Shown here piece by piece: positions 37,401 through 50,800 of a DNA stretch of 64,000 bases (position 1 is its first letter; each line of letters begins with the position of its first letter). The stretch comes from Sarcocystis neurona. Its lineage: Eukaryota > Apicomplexa > Conoidasida > Eucoccidiorida > Sarcocystidae. The notes under the pieces were generated by a model. The model had not been told where the DNA came from, did not search any database, and saw nothing but the letters and a program-made list of their open reading frames with translations. Made by a program: the position numbers and the translations under genes. The stretch lies in assembly GCA_000727475.1 (NCBI GenBank), contig KL647298.1, positions 956,786-1,020,785 on the forward strand. Direction: 5' to 3'.

Positions 37401-38846
37401 GCTGCTACCTAGCTGCTTTGGCTGCTGCTTCTGCTGCATGTGGCCGTCTTCCCGCTGTGCGCGCTGCTTCTGCATCAAAGTCACATCGCCTGCGCAACGC
37501 ATGCGGTCTCTGGTGTTGCTGCTGCTGTTGTTCTTGTTGCTCGCTGGCTGTGTATGCGTTGTGCTGCCGCTGTGCACAGTTGTAGCACTTACGCTGATTG
37601 CTGTGTGTCTGCGGCGTCTATGCTGCTGCTGCTGCGTCTGCACTGCTGCTGTCACTGCTGCTGCCACTGCTGCTGCTATTGCTGCTGCTGCGATTGCCAC
37701 TACTGCGATTTCTACTGCTGCTGCTGCAATTGCTGCTGTTGCTGCTGCTGCTGCAGTGGTGGTGAGTCCCCTGCGGGGGTTCATAATAACGGGAAGCGTG
37801 GACGGGCACGTAAAGTTTTGGATTCGAACCGCAGGCGATATAGAGTTTGTCAAGCACTTCCGAGCCCACGTCGGTAAGCAACAACAGCAGCAGCAGTAGC
37901 AGCAACAGCGATAGTAGCGCCAACAGCACCAACAGCAGCCACCAGCATAGCAGTAACAACTGCAGCCGCAGTCACTTCACCAGGAGGCGCAGCAGCAGTA
38001 AGCGCAGCGGGAGCAGCAGTAGGCGCAGCGGGAGCAGCAGTAGGCCCAGCGGGAGCAGCAGTAGGCGCAAGGGGAGCAGCAGTAGGCGGAACGGAAGCAG
38101 CAGTAGGCTCAGCGGGAGCAGCAGTAGGCCCAGCGGGAGCAGCAGTAGGCCCAGCGGGAGCAGCAATGGGCCAAGCGGGAGCAGCAGCAGGCGCAGCGGG
38201 AGCAGCAGTAGGCGCAGCAGGAGGAGCAGCAGGCGCAGCAGGAGCAGCAGCAGGCGCAGCAGGAGCAGCAGCAGGCGCAGCGAGAGCACAGCATTTGCAT
38301 CGTGGACACTAGAATGTGAATACCTATTGTGCATGAAATTTGAGAGGGAAGTGTAAGTTCATCGGGGTCCTTGTACAAGAGGTTTTGTCGCTGCAGTGCA
38401 TGCGCCGCGTTTCTGCCGCGCTCGACTTGTGTCACTCTAGACGGATGTAGATGGGTAAAGATAGATAAATATAGAGAGTCGTAGATAGGTAGGTCAAGAT
38501 GGATATGTATAGATAGGTAGATGGAGATAGATAGATACAGATAGATATAGATAGGGAAGGTATAGGTAGGACGATATAGATAGATAGACGCAGGTGTACA
38601 TATTTGTATATATACATGTGGATAGATATAGATAGATATATGTGAATAGGAAGATATAGATAGATCTATACACATATACATATATACATTTAGATAGGTA
38701 GGTATAGATACAGAAATACAGAGAGGTAGATATAGATAGATAGACGCAGATGTATATATATATATATACACGTAAGTAGAGAGGTATGGAGAGATACGGG
38801 TGGACGGCGTAGGTATAGCTGTAGAGATGTAGGTATACATCTATAG

Positions 38847-38877
<31 letters not shown>

Positions 38878-41800
38878 TACAAGCACGTATAGATCGGTAG
38901 ATATAGATACGTAGGAATTAATAGTTGGATAGAAGTGGTTACAGATAGGTAGGTAGACATTCACAGATGTAGATAGCTAGACGCGCACGTAGCAAGAAAT
39001 AAACTGATAGATATACAGCTAGAGAGCTATATATAGATAGATAGATACACCTAGATATAGACAGATAGGGATGACCAGGTATAGATAGATAGATAGATAC
39101 AGCTAGAATCAGTAGATATAGATACATATATAGGTACAAGTAGATATGGAGCCAGCTAGATGTAGAGAGATAGGTCCATATAACTAGCCTCATCTCTATC
39201 TTTGTCATTGCCTGAGGAAGAAGATCTTTTAGGTGTGCCACCCACATGCATCTCTGGACATCTGCGAAAATTTTTTACTACATATCTGTCCTGCGCGTCT
39301 GCACATCTGTTCGCATCCGGAGTGGTCATATATATATATAAATATATATGTATATATGTATCTGTGGAGACGGTCTCCTGCTGCCCTCTGCACGTGTGCT
39401 GCGCCTCCCTGGGTGTGGGGGTATAGATCAGGGCGGCAAGGAGAGAAGGTGCTGGCTCGCCGGTGTGGGTGCTGCCTTTCATTTTCCTTGCACCTGCCCA
39501 GCTGGTGCCTGGTCGTCTTTTGCCTGCTCTTTATTCGAGCTGCAGGGGAGCTGCTGCAGCGGCTCGTGCCCCCTCCCTTGGCGCCATCTGCTGCATGTGC
39601 TGCTGGTGCGGTGGATGGGTCTGCGGCGGCTGTGCGGGGCGGCGCCAGCGTGCTGTCGCTGCTGCTGCCGCTCCGGTATCTGGTATTCTCGCTGCTGCTC
39701 GGCCAGAGGCTGTTGGTGCTGCAGCTACCGCTGCTGACGGCACTGCTGCTGCTGGCGCTGTTGGCACTTCCGCGACAGCTGATCTCTTTGCTGCTGGTGC
39801 TGCTGTGTTGTTCGTGTGGCTGCCGCAGGTGCGCTTCACTGCTTGTGTGTTTCTGCTTCCGACGGAGGAAGCCTGGTGGGTTCCGTCGGGAGTGACAACA
39901 CCTTCCGCCTTTTCGAAGTTGTTAGCTTCGATATGCTCTGCCTGCTCAAGCTCTCTTTCTCTCCGGCCTGCTGTGAGTTTGTACACCCGCGGGATTGTCC
40001 TTCCCCGATCGTTGCGATGTAAGTTTCTCTCTACGGCAGCTTCTTGCCTGGCGTCGTCTTCTTTTTCCTCCAGCTGCGGCTGCTGTCGCGTTCCTTCTGC
40101 TGCTGCTCAGGCCGCGGTGCGGCTGCTGCTGCCGTCCTGCTCTTCTCTTCCCTGCACCCAAATTGCTGCGGGTCCGCTGCTGCTGCTGCGTGTCTTCTGC
40201 CGCCGCGCGTCCTGCTCCCGCTCGACCTCCCCTCTTGCGCGGCTGGTGCTGCTCGCCTGCTGTTGCTGGTGCTGGTGCTGCTGCTCCACTCCTGCTACTG
40301 TCGCTGCTGGTAGTGCTACTGGTGTACTGCTGTTGCTGCAGCTGTTACCGCTGCTGCTGTTGCTGCTGCTGCTGCTGGTGTTACTGCTGTTGCTACTAGT
40401 GTTACTGCTGCTGCTGTTGCTGCTGTTGTTGCCGTTGCTGCTGATGGCACTCCTGTTGCTGGTAGTGTTATTGCTGCTGCTGCTGTTGCTGCTGCAGGGG
40501 TTACTAGTTTTATTGTTGCTGCTGCTGCGGCTGCTGCTGATGTCATTGCTGCCGGTGCGGTGCGCGCAGTTCGTCAATGGACGCACCGGATATATATTTG
40601 TTTAAGCCGACTCTACAGACGGAACCATGCCAGAAGTATTCCTTGCATTTGGCAGCGGTGCACGCGATGAAGTATAGCGACGTGCTGCAGGCCTGCGTTT
40701 CCGCAGACGCGGAGGGGGGTCTGGAACTGTGGTGTACAGACACCTGCCGGCGTCTCACTCGTGAAACAAATCCCCGCGTTCGCTTCTCTTTGAAGAGTGA
40801 AACGGATTTCTACGAACTAGCCAAAGTAAGAAGAGAGGAACAGCTGCTGCTGCGTACGTTTTTTCTTTTTTTAGCAGACTGCAGCAGCAGCAGAAGACGG
40901 CGGGTGACCGGCCTACAGTCAGCCCCAAGCGAAGCCTTACATCCTTCGCCTCCTGCGTTTTGTATGTGTGGAGAGTATGTGTCTCCTGTGGAGAAGATCC
41001 GCCTGTGTGGATCTCTCTTTGACCGCATAGACACAGCAGAGCAGCACAAGAGGATAAATAGATACACACATGCATAATATATATATATATATATATAGCA
41101 ACTAGACTCGCATGTTGCATCGGTTTGATCGAGGAAGAAGAGTATTGCTGTGCGTCTGGCGAGACTTGCGGAGCGAGAAAATGGAAGAGAGGGAGGGAGA
41201 CACAGCAAGAGGACGGCAGCTGCAGCAACAAAGAGGCGAAAGAGAAGAGGAGACCCCGAGGAGGAGGAGAATCGAAGCAAACTGTAGAGGTGGAGGGAAA
41301 GGAAAGCAGAAAATAGGAGAGGTGTCTTATGTGTCGTGTTGCACGACTTCTTCGAGCTGTGGGTAGAGGCGTGGGGTGGTGCGCATGCATGCGCAGGGCA
41401 AAACAAGGGGTGAAAGAGGAAGAGCCGCCGGGCCCGCGTTGGCGCTTGGGTCCCTGGCTGTTGGTGCGTATCTGCCGACCTTTCTGCTTTACGTCAGTCT
41501 CACCTTTTAATCTCTTCTTCAAAAGGAAAGTTACTCGTGTGATTGTCGCGCGCTCTTGTCCCTCGAAAGTTGGCAGGGAAATTTTCTCTCTTTCCACTTG
41601 CCTAGCGGCCAGAATCCCTTCACAGCCTTCCTCTCCGAGTCCCTGAACAGAAAGGATGTCGCTCAATTTTGACGCGCCGCGTGCATGCGCGGGCCGAGGG
41701 GGGGAGGAGAGGGACAGAAAAGGACATGGCTTCGACCCCTCAACGGTGCAGCAGAAGCGCCTCCTCAAGGAGAAGAGAGCAAGAGTCTCTTTCTCACGTG

Positions 41801-44800
41801 CAGGCTTGCACAGAGGCAGAACTTCTCAAGAGAGAAAGAAGCTTCCAGTCAGTGAAGAGAGAGAAGCAAGGAAAGGTAGAAGATGAGCTGGCGACCTGTG
41901 TCTTGTAGACCGGCAGCTGTGCGCGCTTGTGCGCGTCTCTCTCTCTCTGTCTTTCCCAAGACGCCAAGGGGAGGGGTGCAGAAATGGCGCGCTGTCTCAC
42001 TTCTGTGTAGATGTGTGTGGCTGTGCGTGAGTGGGGAGAGAGGAAGACATTTGTGGGGGCCGGGAGACGAGACGCAGGCTGCCGCTGGTTCTGCGAGAAT
42101 GACGTGTGGGGAGGCAGAGAGACGCCCAGGCGCAGATACACGGGCGCGTTGAGGGACGTGAGCGGGCGAGCAGAAGCGTGCATGGGAATTTCTGAAAGAG
42201 AGAGACAGGGACACGCAAACGGAGACACCAGGGGGAGACGGGAGACACGGGGAGACAGAGTGGAAGGGAGAGACACAGGGAGGGAGACAGGGAGAGGTAG
42301 CGGGAGGGAGAGGGAGAGACACGGAGAGACAGGCAGAGAGAGGTAGATGAAGGGAGGGAGAGGAAGAGGGGCAGAAGAGGGACAGAGGCAGGGAGACGGG
42401 GAGACGGGGAGGGAGGCGGGGAGACGGAGACAGGGAGGGAGGGGGAGAGGGAGACAGGGGGGGAGAGAGGGAGACAGAGAGAGACGGAGACACAGAGAGA
42501 CAGAGGCAGAAAGAGACGGGGAGACGGGGACGGGGAGACGGGGACAGGGAGGGAGAGGAAGAGAGAGACGGAGACAGAGAGAGACAGAGACAGAGAGAGA
42601 GGGAGACACAGAGAGCTGGAGACAGGGAAAGAGGGAGAGAAGGGGCGAGCAAGAAGGGAAAGGAAGAAGGGGAGTTTGTGGCAGATTTGGTGTGTCTGTT
42701 GTGTGTCTCGGTGGCTCTTGGCTGAGAGGCGTGTCTGGTGCGTCTCCGGTTGAAACGCGTCGACGCGAGAACAGCACGCAGGGGAAGACCTTCCGTCTCT
42801 CTGTGTTGCTGTCTCCCTCTCTTTCTGTGTGTCTGCCTTCTTTTTTTCTCCTCCTCTTCTTCACCGGGAGGCGCGTGCATGCATGCGACCTGGGTGTGAC
42901 ACACTTGCGGGCTGTATATACATCCCTCTGATAAGCAGCACCCATGTCTTTTGCTTCTCTCCTCCTTCTCGGGAGTTTTCGGCGGGTCCGCGGCAGCTGA
43001 CATCTTCGGTGCCTTCCCCCCGTCGAACTTCTTCTTTTTCTTCCTCATTTCCTCTCTTCTTTCTCTGTCTGTGTGGCACACTCGTAGACGTGGAGTTTTA
43101 TCGATTTTCTGTCTTTTCTTCTTCCTTTGCTCGCGAGAAACAACGAGGCTCTACACGCTGCGAGGGTCGGCACCTGTCTAGTAGAGGCGCGTCGAGCCTC
43201 TGTTTCCGCAAGCGGCTGGTTTTCTTAGGCGTGGGGCGACTCATCTCTATTTCTTCATAGAGAAGGGGAAACACAGAGAGAAATTAAACGGGAAATGAAA
43301 AGTTATACACACACATATATATCCCTTTTTGGCCGGCTGTCTGTGTCTGTCTGTGTCTGTCTCTCTCTCTGTACAGGTGCATCTTCCTGCCTGTCTCTCT
43401 CACTGTCTCTCCGTATGTACACATATGTACATACCTATGAATATAATATATATCTATACATCTGTCTCTCTCTTTCTATATATATATATATATATAAAAT
43501 GTCCCTCTGTCTCTGTCTACTCTCTGTATGCTTGTGTATGTCTCTGTCCGTTTCTCTCTCTGTACATCAGTGGAAATGTGGAAATGAATGGACGCACTTG
43601 TCTGTGAGAGGGGAGATAAATGGAAGACATGTGCGCCTCTCCTTCTTTATTTTGCTTCTGCATGTTTGTCTGTACTGGGAGGTGTGAAGGCGTTTCTGCG
43701 ATGGTTCCACACGCCAAGCAAAAGTCCGCATGCAGCAACTAGCGAAAATCGGGGTTCGCCTCCGTCGCCTCCTCGGCCTGCTCGCATGGCGTTTCTTGTG
43801 GACGTCTTTTGTAGAGAGTGAAGTGAAGAGCGCGTCGGCGTCTGCGTAGGAAGCAGCCGCGTGAGAAGCGCCGGGGAGGGAACGTCCTGTCAAGAAATCT
43901 CTGCGTGCCGTGAATGTGCAGCAGCTCGGAGAGAAACAGACACAGCAAAAGAGGGAAAGGGAAGTCTGGGCAGCAGCGACGCAGGAAATGCTGCAGGCAC
44001 GGGCGGTGCTGCTTCGGTGAACACGCTTCCGAGCTACACTTTCCTCGTCCTCTCTCTTTCGTTTTCTGTCTGTCGCTGTGTCTCTGCTTTGTCTTTTTGT
44101 CAACCACTCAATTTCCTGCGTCGCTGCTGCCCAGACTTCCCTTTCCCTCTTGCTGTGTCTGTTTCTCTCCGAGCTGCTGCACATTCACGGCACGCGGAGT
44201 TTTCTTAACAGGACGTTCCCTCCCCTCTCCTACGTATGTGGATCTGGTGTGTTCCCCTCCGCAGCATCAAACGCATGCAAAGTTCGTTCGACAAAACATT
44301 TCCTCCCTTTTTCACGTGTTTGTGCGTCTGCTGTGCTCCTCTCTGCAGAACAAAACGCATGCAATTTCCCTGGCCATTAGCCCGGACGGAGTGCTGCTGG
44401 CGGTGCTCGGAGATGACGCCCACATTCGCCTCTTCCGCATTGCCACGGGAAAACTCGCAAAAGTTTACCTAGACACTGTCGAAGTAGGTCCTCCTCCCTC
44501 TCTTTCTCTTCCCTTCTCCTTTCTCTCCCTTCTTCTCCTTTTCTCCTTTCTTCTTTCTTACGTATACGTCCATCGTTGTCTAAGTGACTACATATATACA
44601 TGTACATATATATCTATTTGTGTGAGTGACTATCCATATGTGTATGTGCATATGATTCTCTAGGTTATTATACATACATTTATATATATATGTGCGTATA
44701 TATGTGTATTATTTTCTTACGTCATACGTATATGATTGTCGAAGTGACTACATATACAAGTATACGTGTATATATATATATTTGTGTAAGTGATAACATA

Positions 44801-47800
44801 TATATATCTATCTATCTATATATATATATACGTATGTGATTGTCGTACATCTACGTACATGCCTGTCTACGTGACTACATATATGTACAATTATATGTAT
44901 ATATATATGTATATTTGTGGAAGTGATTATATATACATACATATATATATATGCATATGTCTATGAAGCGATTATAAATATCCATATATATATATGTATA
45001 TGTGTGTGATTGCCGAAGAATTCTTGATTTAAATTTGCGTCTGTGTGGAGGCCAACGTGTGTCGGGTGTGCTTGCAAGTGTGTGAATATATGTGTCATTA
45101 TATATTAAGATACGCGTGCATCTGTATATATCGCTCTGCTGCTGTACACATGAAGTATCAATATACAGTGAGATACATGTGCACGTATATTCGAATAAAA
45201 ACGGAGGGAAATCTGCAAATTAGTTTTTAATGAGAAATTCCGCAGACGAGTAACGTGAACAACTACACGTGTGCGTCAATCGCACTTGCCGGACTTTCTC
45301 TCTCTATATATATATGTAGGGAAGTCTATTTACATAGATATGTGTACGCATGTATAGATATATATATATATATGTATATATGCACACATACATATATGTG
45401 TACGCGTGTACTCCACACGTGTCGGCCTCCGCGGCTGGGCTCTGTCTTTATACGTGTACATATATATATAAATAAGTATATATACATCTATATAGATGTG
45501 TGTATACGTGTATAGATATGTACATACATATATATATATATATATGTATATGGATGTCCGCGCAGATATAGATGTACAGAGGGATGTATGTGTGTATATC
45601 GCCTTATAGGGGATGTGCTTTTTTTCTCTTTCTTCTCCTAATTGACGTGCTTCGTGTTAAAAGAGATGACTTCGTTTCCCCACTTCTCTTCCTTGTCCAT
45701 TTCCTCCACTTTGTGCTAATTTATTTCCTTTTCTTGCTGGCGGTTGGCAATTCTCTCTCTTCCCCGTCTCCTCCTCGGTTTCCTTACCCCCTCTCCTGCA
45801 AGTCGGTCTCTTTCCTCCCTGCTGTTGGCCACTTCTTTCTGTTCTTCGTGATTGCCCTTCCTCTCCTCTCCCCTTCCCTCCCCCTTCTCCTCCCTCTTCT
45901 CCGCCCGCTTCTCTCTATCCGCCTGCGCCCCTTCCTCCGCGTGTCGCCTCCTGCTTCTTCTTCTTCGTTTCCTTGTGCTGCGTCGTTTCTGCATCTCCTT
46001 TTTTTGCCCTTCCTTGCTGTTCTTCTCTCTTGCGTCTCTTCGGGCTTTCGCTTCTCCTTTTGTTCACTTCCGTGTTCTTTTTTCTTCGGTGGTGGCGAGC
46101 TGCCGACGCACACTTTTGCAGATGCACCAGACGGCGCAGCACGACCCACGGCAGGCGGTGTTGCATGCGGAGGCGCTTGATTTTGAGTTTCGGGTCGCCG
46201 CGGAGAAGGAGATGAATAAGTCCCGTTCAAAAAAGTGGCAGACGCTCTGTTTTGACGAGTCTTCTTCATTTCTCATATATCCTTCTCTCCTCGGAATCAA
46301 AGTAGTTAATGTTCGCACCAACAAGGTCAGAAGAAATGTTGTTCACTCCTCCTCTCTCCTTCTTCTGTCTTTTTCTCATCCTTTCCTCTTCTGCTTCCTC
46401 TTCTTCGTCTTCTTCCTCTTCTTCGTCTTCTTCTTCGTCTTCTTTGTCTTTTCTCTCTCTCCCTTTCTCTTCCCTCTTCTTCTTCACGAGAGAGAGACAA
46501 CTGCTTCTCCTTTCGTCTTTTTTCGTCCGTTCTTCCGCTCGTTCTTCTGTTCTTCTGTGTGTCTCGTCTGCCACAAACACACTCTTCTCCTCCCTCCTCT
46601 CTTCATCCTTCGTCCACCCCAATTTCTTCTTCTCTCTCTTTCTCTTTCTCCTTCTCTGTCCTTCTCTTTTCTTCGATTGTCTCCCTCCTCCTCTTCCTCT
46701 CTCTCCTTGTCTCCTTCTCTTCCTCTCCTTCTCCCTCTGTCCCCCTCCTTTTCTCTCCCTCTCCTTCTGTCTCCTTCTCCCTCTCTCCCCTTCTCCCTCC
46801 TTTTCTCGTCCCCTCCTTCTCTTCCTTTCCCTCGCCCTCTCTCTCTCTCTCTTCTTTTCTCTCCCCCTCCTTCTGTCTCCCTCTGTCCTTCTCTCCTTCT
46901 CCCTCCTTCTCTTCCTCTCCCTCTCTCTCCTGTCCTCTCCTGTTCTCTCCTGTTCTCTGTCCTTCTCTCCCCTTCTCTCTTCTCCCCCTCCTTCGCCTTC
47001 TCCGCCTCTATCTCTCCCTCTCTTCCTCTCCTTCTCTGTCTCCCTCCCCCTCTCTCCTTCTCTCTCTCTCCTTCTCTCCTTCTCTTCCTCTCTCCTTCTC
47101 TCTCCTTCTCTCTGCCCCTCCTTCTCTCCTTCGCCCTCTGTGCTTCTCTCCCCCCCTCCTTCTCTTCCTCTCCTTCTCCGTCTCTATCTCTCCTTCTCCC
47201 CCTTTCCTCTCCTTCTCCCCCTTTCCTCTCCTTCTCCCTCCCTCTCCTTCTCTCTCCCCCTCCTTCTCCTTCTCCGTCTCTGTCTCTCTCTCTCCTCCTC
47301 TCTCTCTCCTTTTCTCTCTGCCCCTCCTTCTCCCCTCCTTCTCCCTCCTTCTCTTTCCCTGTCTCTCTCCCCCCTCCTTCTCTCTCCCCTCCTTCTCTTC
47401 CTCACCCTCTCTGTCTCCCCTCCTTCTCTCTCCCCCTCCTTCTCCCTCTCTCTCTCAGTTTCTCTGCTTGTGTAGTTGTGGAAATGCGATTGCGTGCATG
47501 TGTAAATATCTGGGGACAGGCGTGAGAAAAAGTCAATCAAAGAAGCAGCCCGAGATTCACGCATCTACACACGCGTCTATCTGTATAAATCTACACACGT
47601 ATATACACAAGATCTGAATATATATTTACATATACATACATATGTAAGTGGCATTGAGATACTCATATATATATATTTATATCTGTATCTATATGTATAT
47701 GAATATACTTGTATACACACAACGAATATATGTATGTAGATATATATATATATCAGCGAGATTCATCTGTATATGTGTATATATATATATATATATAAAT

Positions 47801-50800
47801 TTATGTATACATGTATATATGTATACACGTACACCTGCACCATCCCTATACATATATGTATATATATATATATACAAGAGATATACTACATACATGCATG
47901 TGCGGGAATTCCTACGTCAAGCATCAGTTTATTTATGTATAGGTATATATCTATTGTCCTTACTCAAATATTCTACATATAAATGTATATATATATTACC
48001 CCTCTATATCTCCCTGTCTCTTTCTCTGTCTCCATACATGTCCATTTATATATATGTATATATATGTATATGTAACTGTATAGAGGCTGCTCCTACGAAA
48101 ATGTCATACACAGGGATACGTACCTACATGAATGCAAATACATATATATATATATATGTATAGGTGTGTGCATGCGTGTACGTATTACACGCTGACAGGA
48201 CGTCTGTCTACTTCCCTGCGCGCGCACGTGTACACGTACAGAGTTACTGGTGTGTAGAAGGTGTATGTACACAGGTCTACATACGTACATACTCACACAT
48301 ACGTATATGTTTATATATATATATACATATATACATATGTACATAGGTATCCACTTCTTCACACATATACGCACATACAAATACATACACAAGTGTATAC
48401 ATGCGCGTATATACCTGTACACCCCATATGTATACACATGTGCGTTCACACACATATAGATGTATATATGGACTGTAGGTAGATTTCCACGTATACAGGC
48501 ATATACACACACATGTAAATACATATACACACCACTACATAAACGTTTGTACGTATAGTGTCCCCGCCTATATACATCCTAGCACGGCTGGGCACACCTG
48601 TCTGCATGTATGGAGAGAGACAGAGAGGAGGAGAGGAAGTTGCAGGTATTGCAGCAAACAGCGGAACGTCATCACTTCTCCTCAGATGAGAAAGTGTGTA
48701 GAATGTAGTCAAAGAGATGCGCTTTTCGTCAGCAGCCTTCTCCACAAGAATCAAACGGAAGCAGCCGCATGCACACGTGCTGCAGGAAAACAGCAGCAGC
48801 CTGGAGCAGGACCTGCTGCAGCTGGTGGGACTTAGCAGCTCTCTCTACGGAAGTTCGGACGAATTAGGCGTCCAAATCCCTGCACATATGTACGCATAGC
48901 AAGACGACGGCAGCGTCGCTGCAACAGGGGCCGCCCCAGACCCACCCGCACACACAAGTATATATATATATATGAATAAAGAAGGAAAGACACCTACACA
49001 CAGATGTACAGATGTATATATATATATACATATATAGGTGTGTGTAGGGAGGAAGAGGTGCAGGCGGCGCACGAGGGAAGAAGAGCAGCAGAAAACGCGT
49101 GTGCATGAATGCTGCGCATTTGAAGAGGAACGGCAGCAGCAGGTGGTGCTGGAGGAGCCCGAAGGCTGGGAAGGAAGCCGCGCAGCACCAGCAGCAGCAG
49201 CAGGGGCAGCAGCAGGGGAGACAAAAAAGGAGAGGAAAGACGAAGAGAGCGGAAGAAGTAGGAAGGGACGGTGTGTCTTGCTCGTGTCCTGCGGTATTTG
49301 CTGCAGCTCTGCCGCATCGTCGGACGCCCCGAACATAGTCTTCGCTTTCTTGCCGTTGCTCTTTATCAAGCCCACATGCAGCGGGTGAGTTGGCTGACAG
49401 TTTCCGCAGAACTCGAACGGGTAGATTTGTCTGCAAGAAGAGAATGAGAAGAGCCACCTTTTTCTTCTGGTGCATGCGTGCATGTCAAAGTTGCCGGCAA
49501 CAAGAGACCAAGAAGGCTTCGCGTTCTTCTTTTCGTCGAGGAAGTCTTCTTGCTTCGCCTCCTTTTCTCGCCTTCTCTTCTCCTCTTTCTTGTCTCTCTC
49601 TGCCTCCTCTTCCTCTTGCTGCTTCCCGTTCCGTTCTTTTCTTTTGCTGCACTCCCTTCTGCCGGTGACCATGCGCTGCAGCCCTGAGGAGAAGAAGTGC
49701 AGCCGCAGTAGCAGCACGTGCAAGTGTGTCTCCTCCTTCTATTTTCTCCTGCATTCTCTTTCCCTCCTTCGTGTCGTTTTTGCAAGGAAGACAAGAGAAG
49801 ACGCTGAAGCTGCTATGCGGGACTGCTGCTGCTGCTGCTTACGCTCGGTCGTGCGTCCCTCCTCAGGTGACGTGACGCACACGCGTCTGTGTCGTTGCTT
49901 CTTCTTCCCGCTCTCCTCATCTTCCGCTGCCGCTACTGCTGCTCGCGCTGCCGTCACATCGTTCTGCAGTGCTGCTGCGTTACCTTTGCTGCTGCCGGGG
50001 TTTCTGTGTGCTGCTGCTGCTGTGCTGTGCTGCTGCTGCTGCGCCTGCTGTTGGTGGTGGTGCTGCGCTGGTGGTGGTACTGCGTTGGTGCCGGTGCTCG
50101 TGCTGCCGCTGCTTTCCCTCCTTCCGCTGCTGCTGCTTTGCCTCCTTCGGCTGCTGCTGCGAGAGTGCCACTGGGGCGCCTTCTGCTGCTGATGATTCTG
50201 CTCTGTTTGCTGTGGCCCTGCCTGTTACTGTGCTGCTCTGCTGCATCCGCGCTTCCTGCTGCGCACGCTGTGCAGAGCAAGCCTCTATTCTTCGGTGAGG
50301 CGAAGAGCGGAGGGGACAACAAAGATGGTCGCCTCGACGCTGTTATCGTAGCGTCGGCCTTCAAGAAAAACAGGTAGAAATTTTCTCCGTCCTCTGTTGG
50401 AGACGAAGACGAATCGATAAAGTGACGCTTCACGCACATCCACACATATAAATATATCTTCCTCTCTGTATATGCGTATATGTACACATACGTGTATGTA
50501 CACATGTGTAGAGGCCTCTGCCTCAAAAACGAAGGGCCGATTTGTCACGTACAGGTCGGCAGAATTGCCCGTCATCCATATCCGTATCTATATATATATA
50601 TATATCTGTCTCTCTGTCTAGGTATATACATAGGTAGAGTCCTCTGCGGTAGGAAGAGACGGTAGAAATTCTCTGTTTCTTCGGTGTTCCTGTGCCTCAA
50701 GATGCCACAACCGATAGAATTACGCCTCATTCATTACCGTTTGTACAAATATATCTATATCCAGACGTATATCTATATCTACATCTATATCCGTCTATCT

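Noticed and set aside
37820..37830. tRNA T-loop-like GGTTCGAATCC on the - strand
   Set aside because: It lies inside PPWD1 exon 3, and no matching acceptor stem, D arm or anticodon arm was found around it.
41794..43081. Pro/Ser/Leu-rich - strand frames of about 400 codons
   Set aside because: Translation of the complement of a polypurine block in PPWD1 intron 5; two frames are open together and no motif is present.
45852..47525. Ser/Leu/Pro-rich frames of 350-557 codons
   Set aside because: Artefact of C/T-rich sequence, open in all three + frames at once. Only 46122-46325 inside it is coding.
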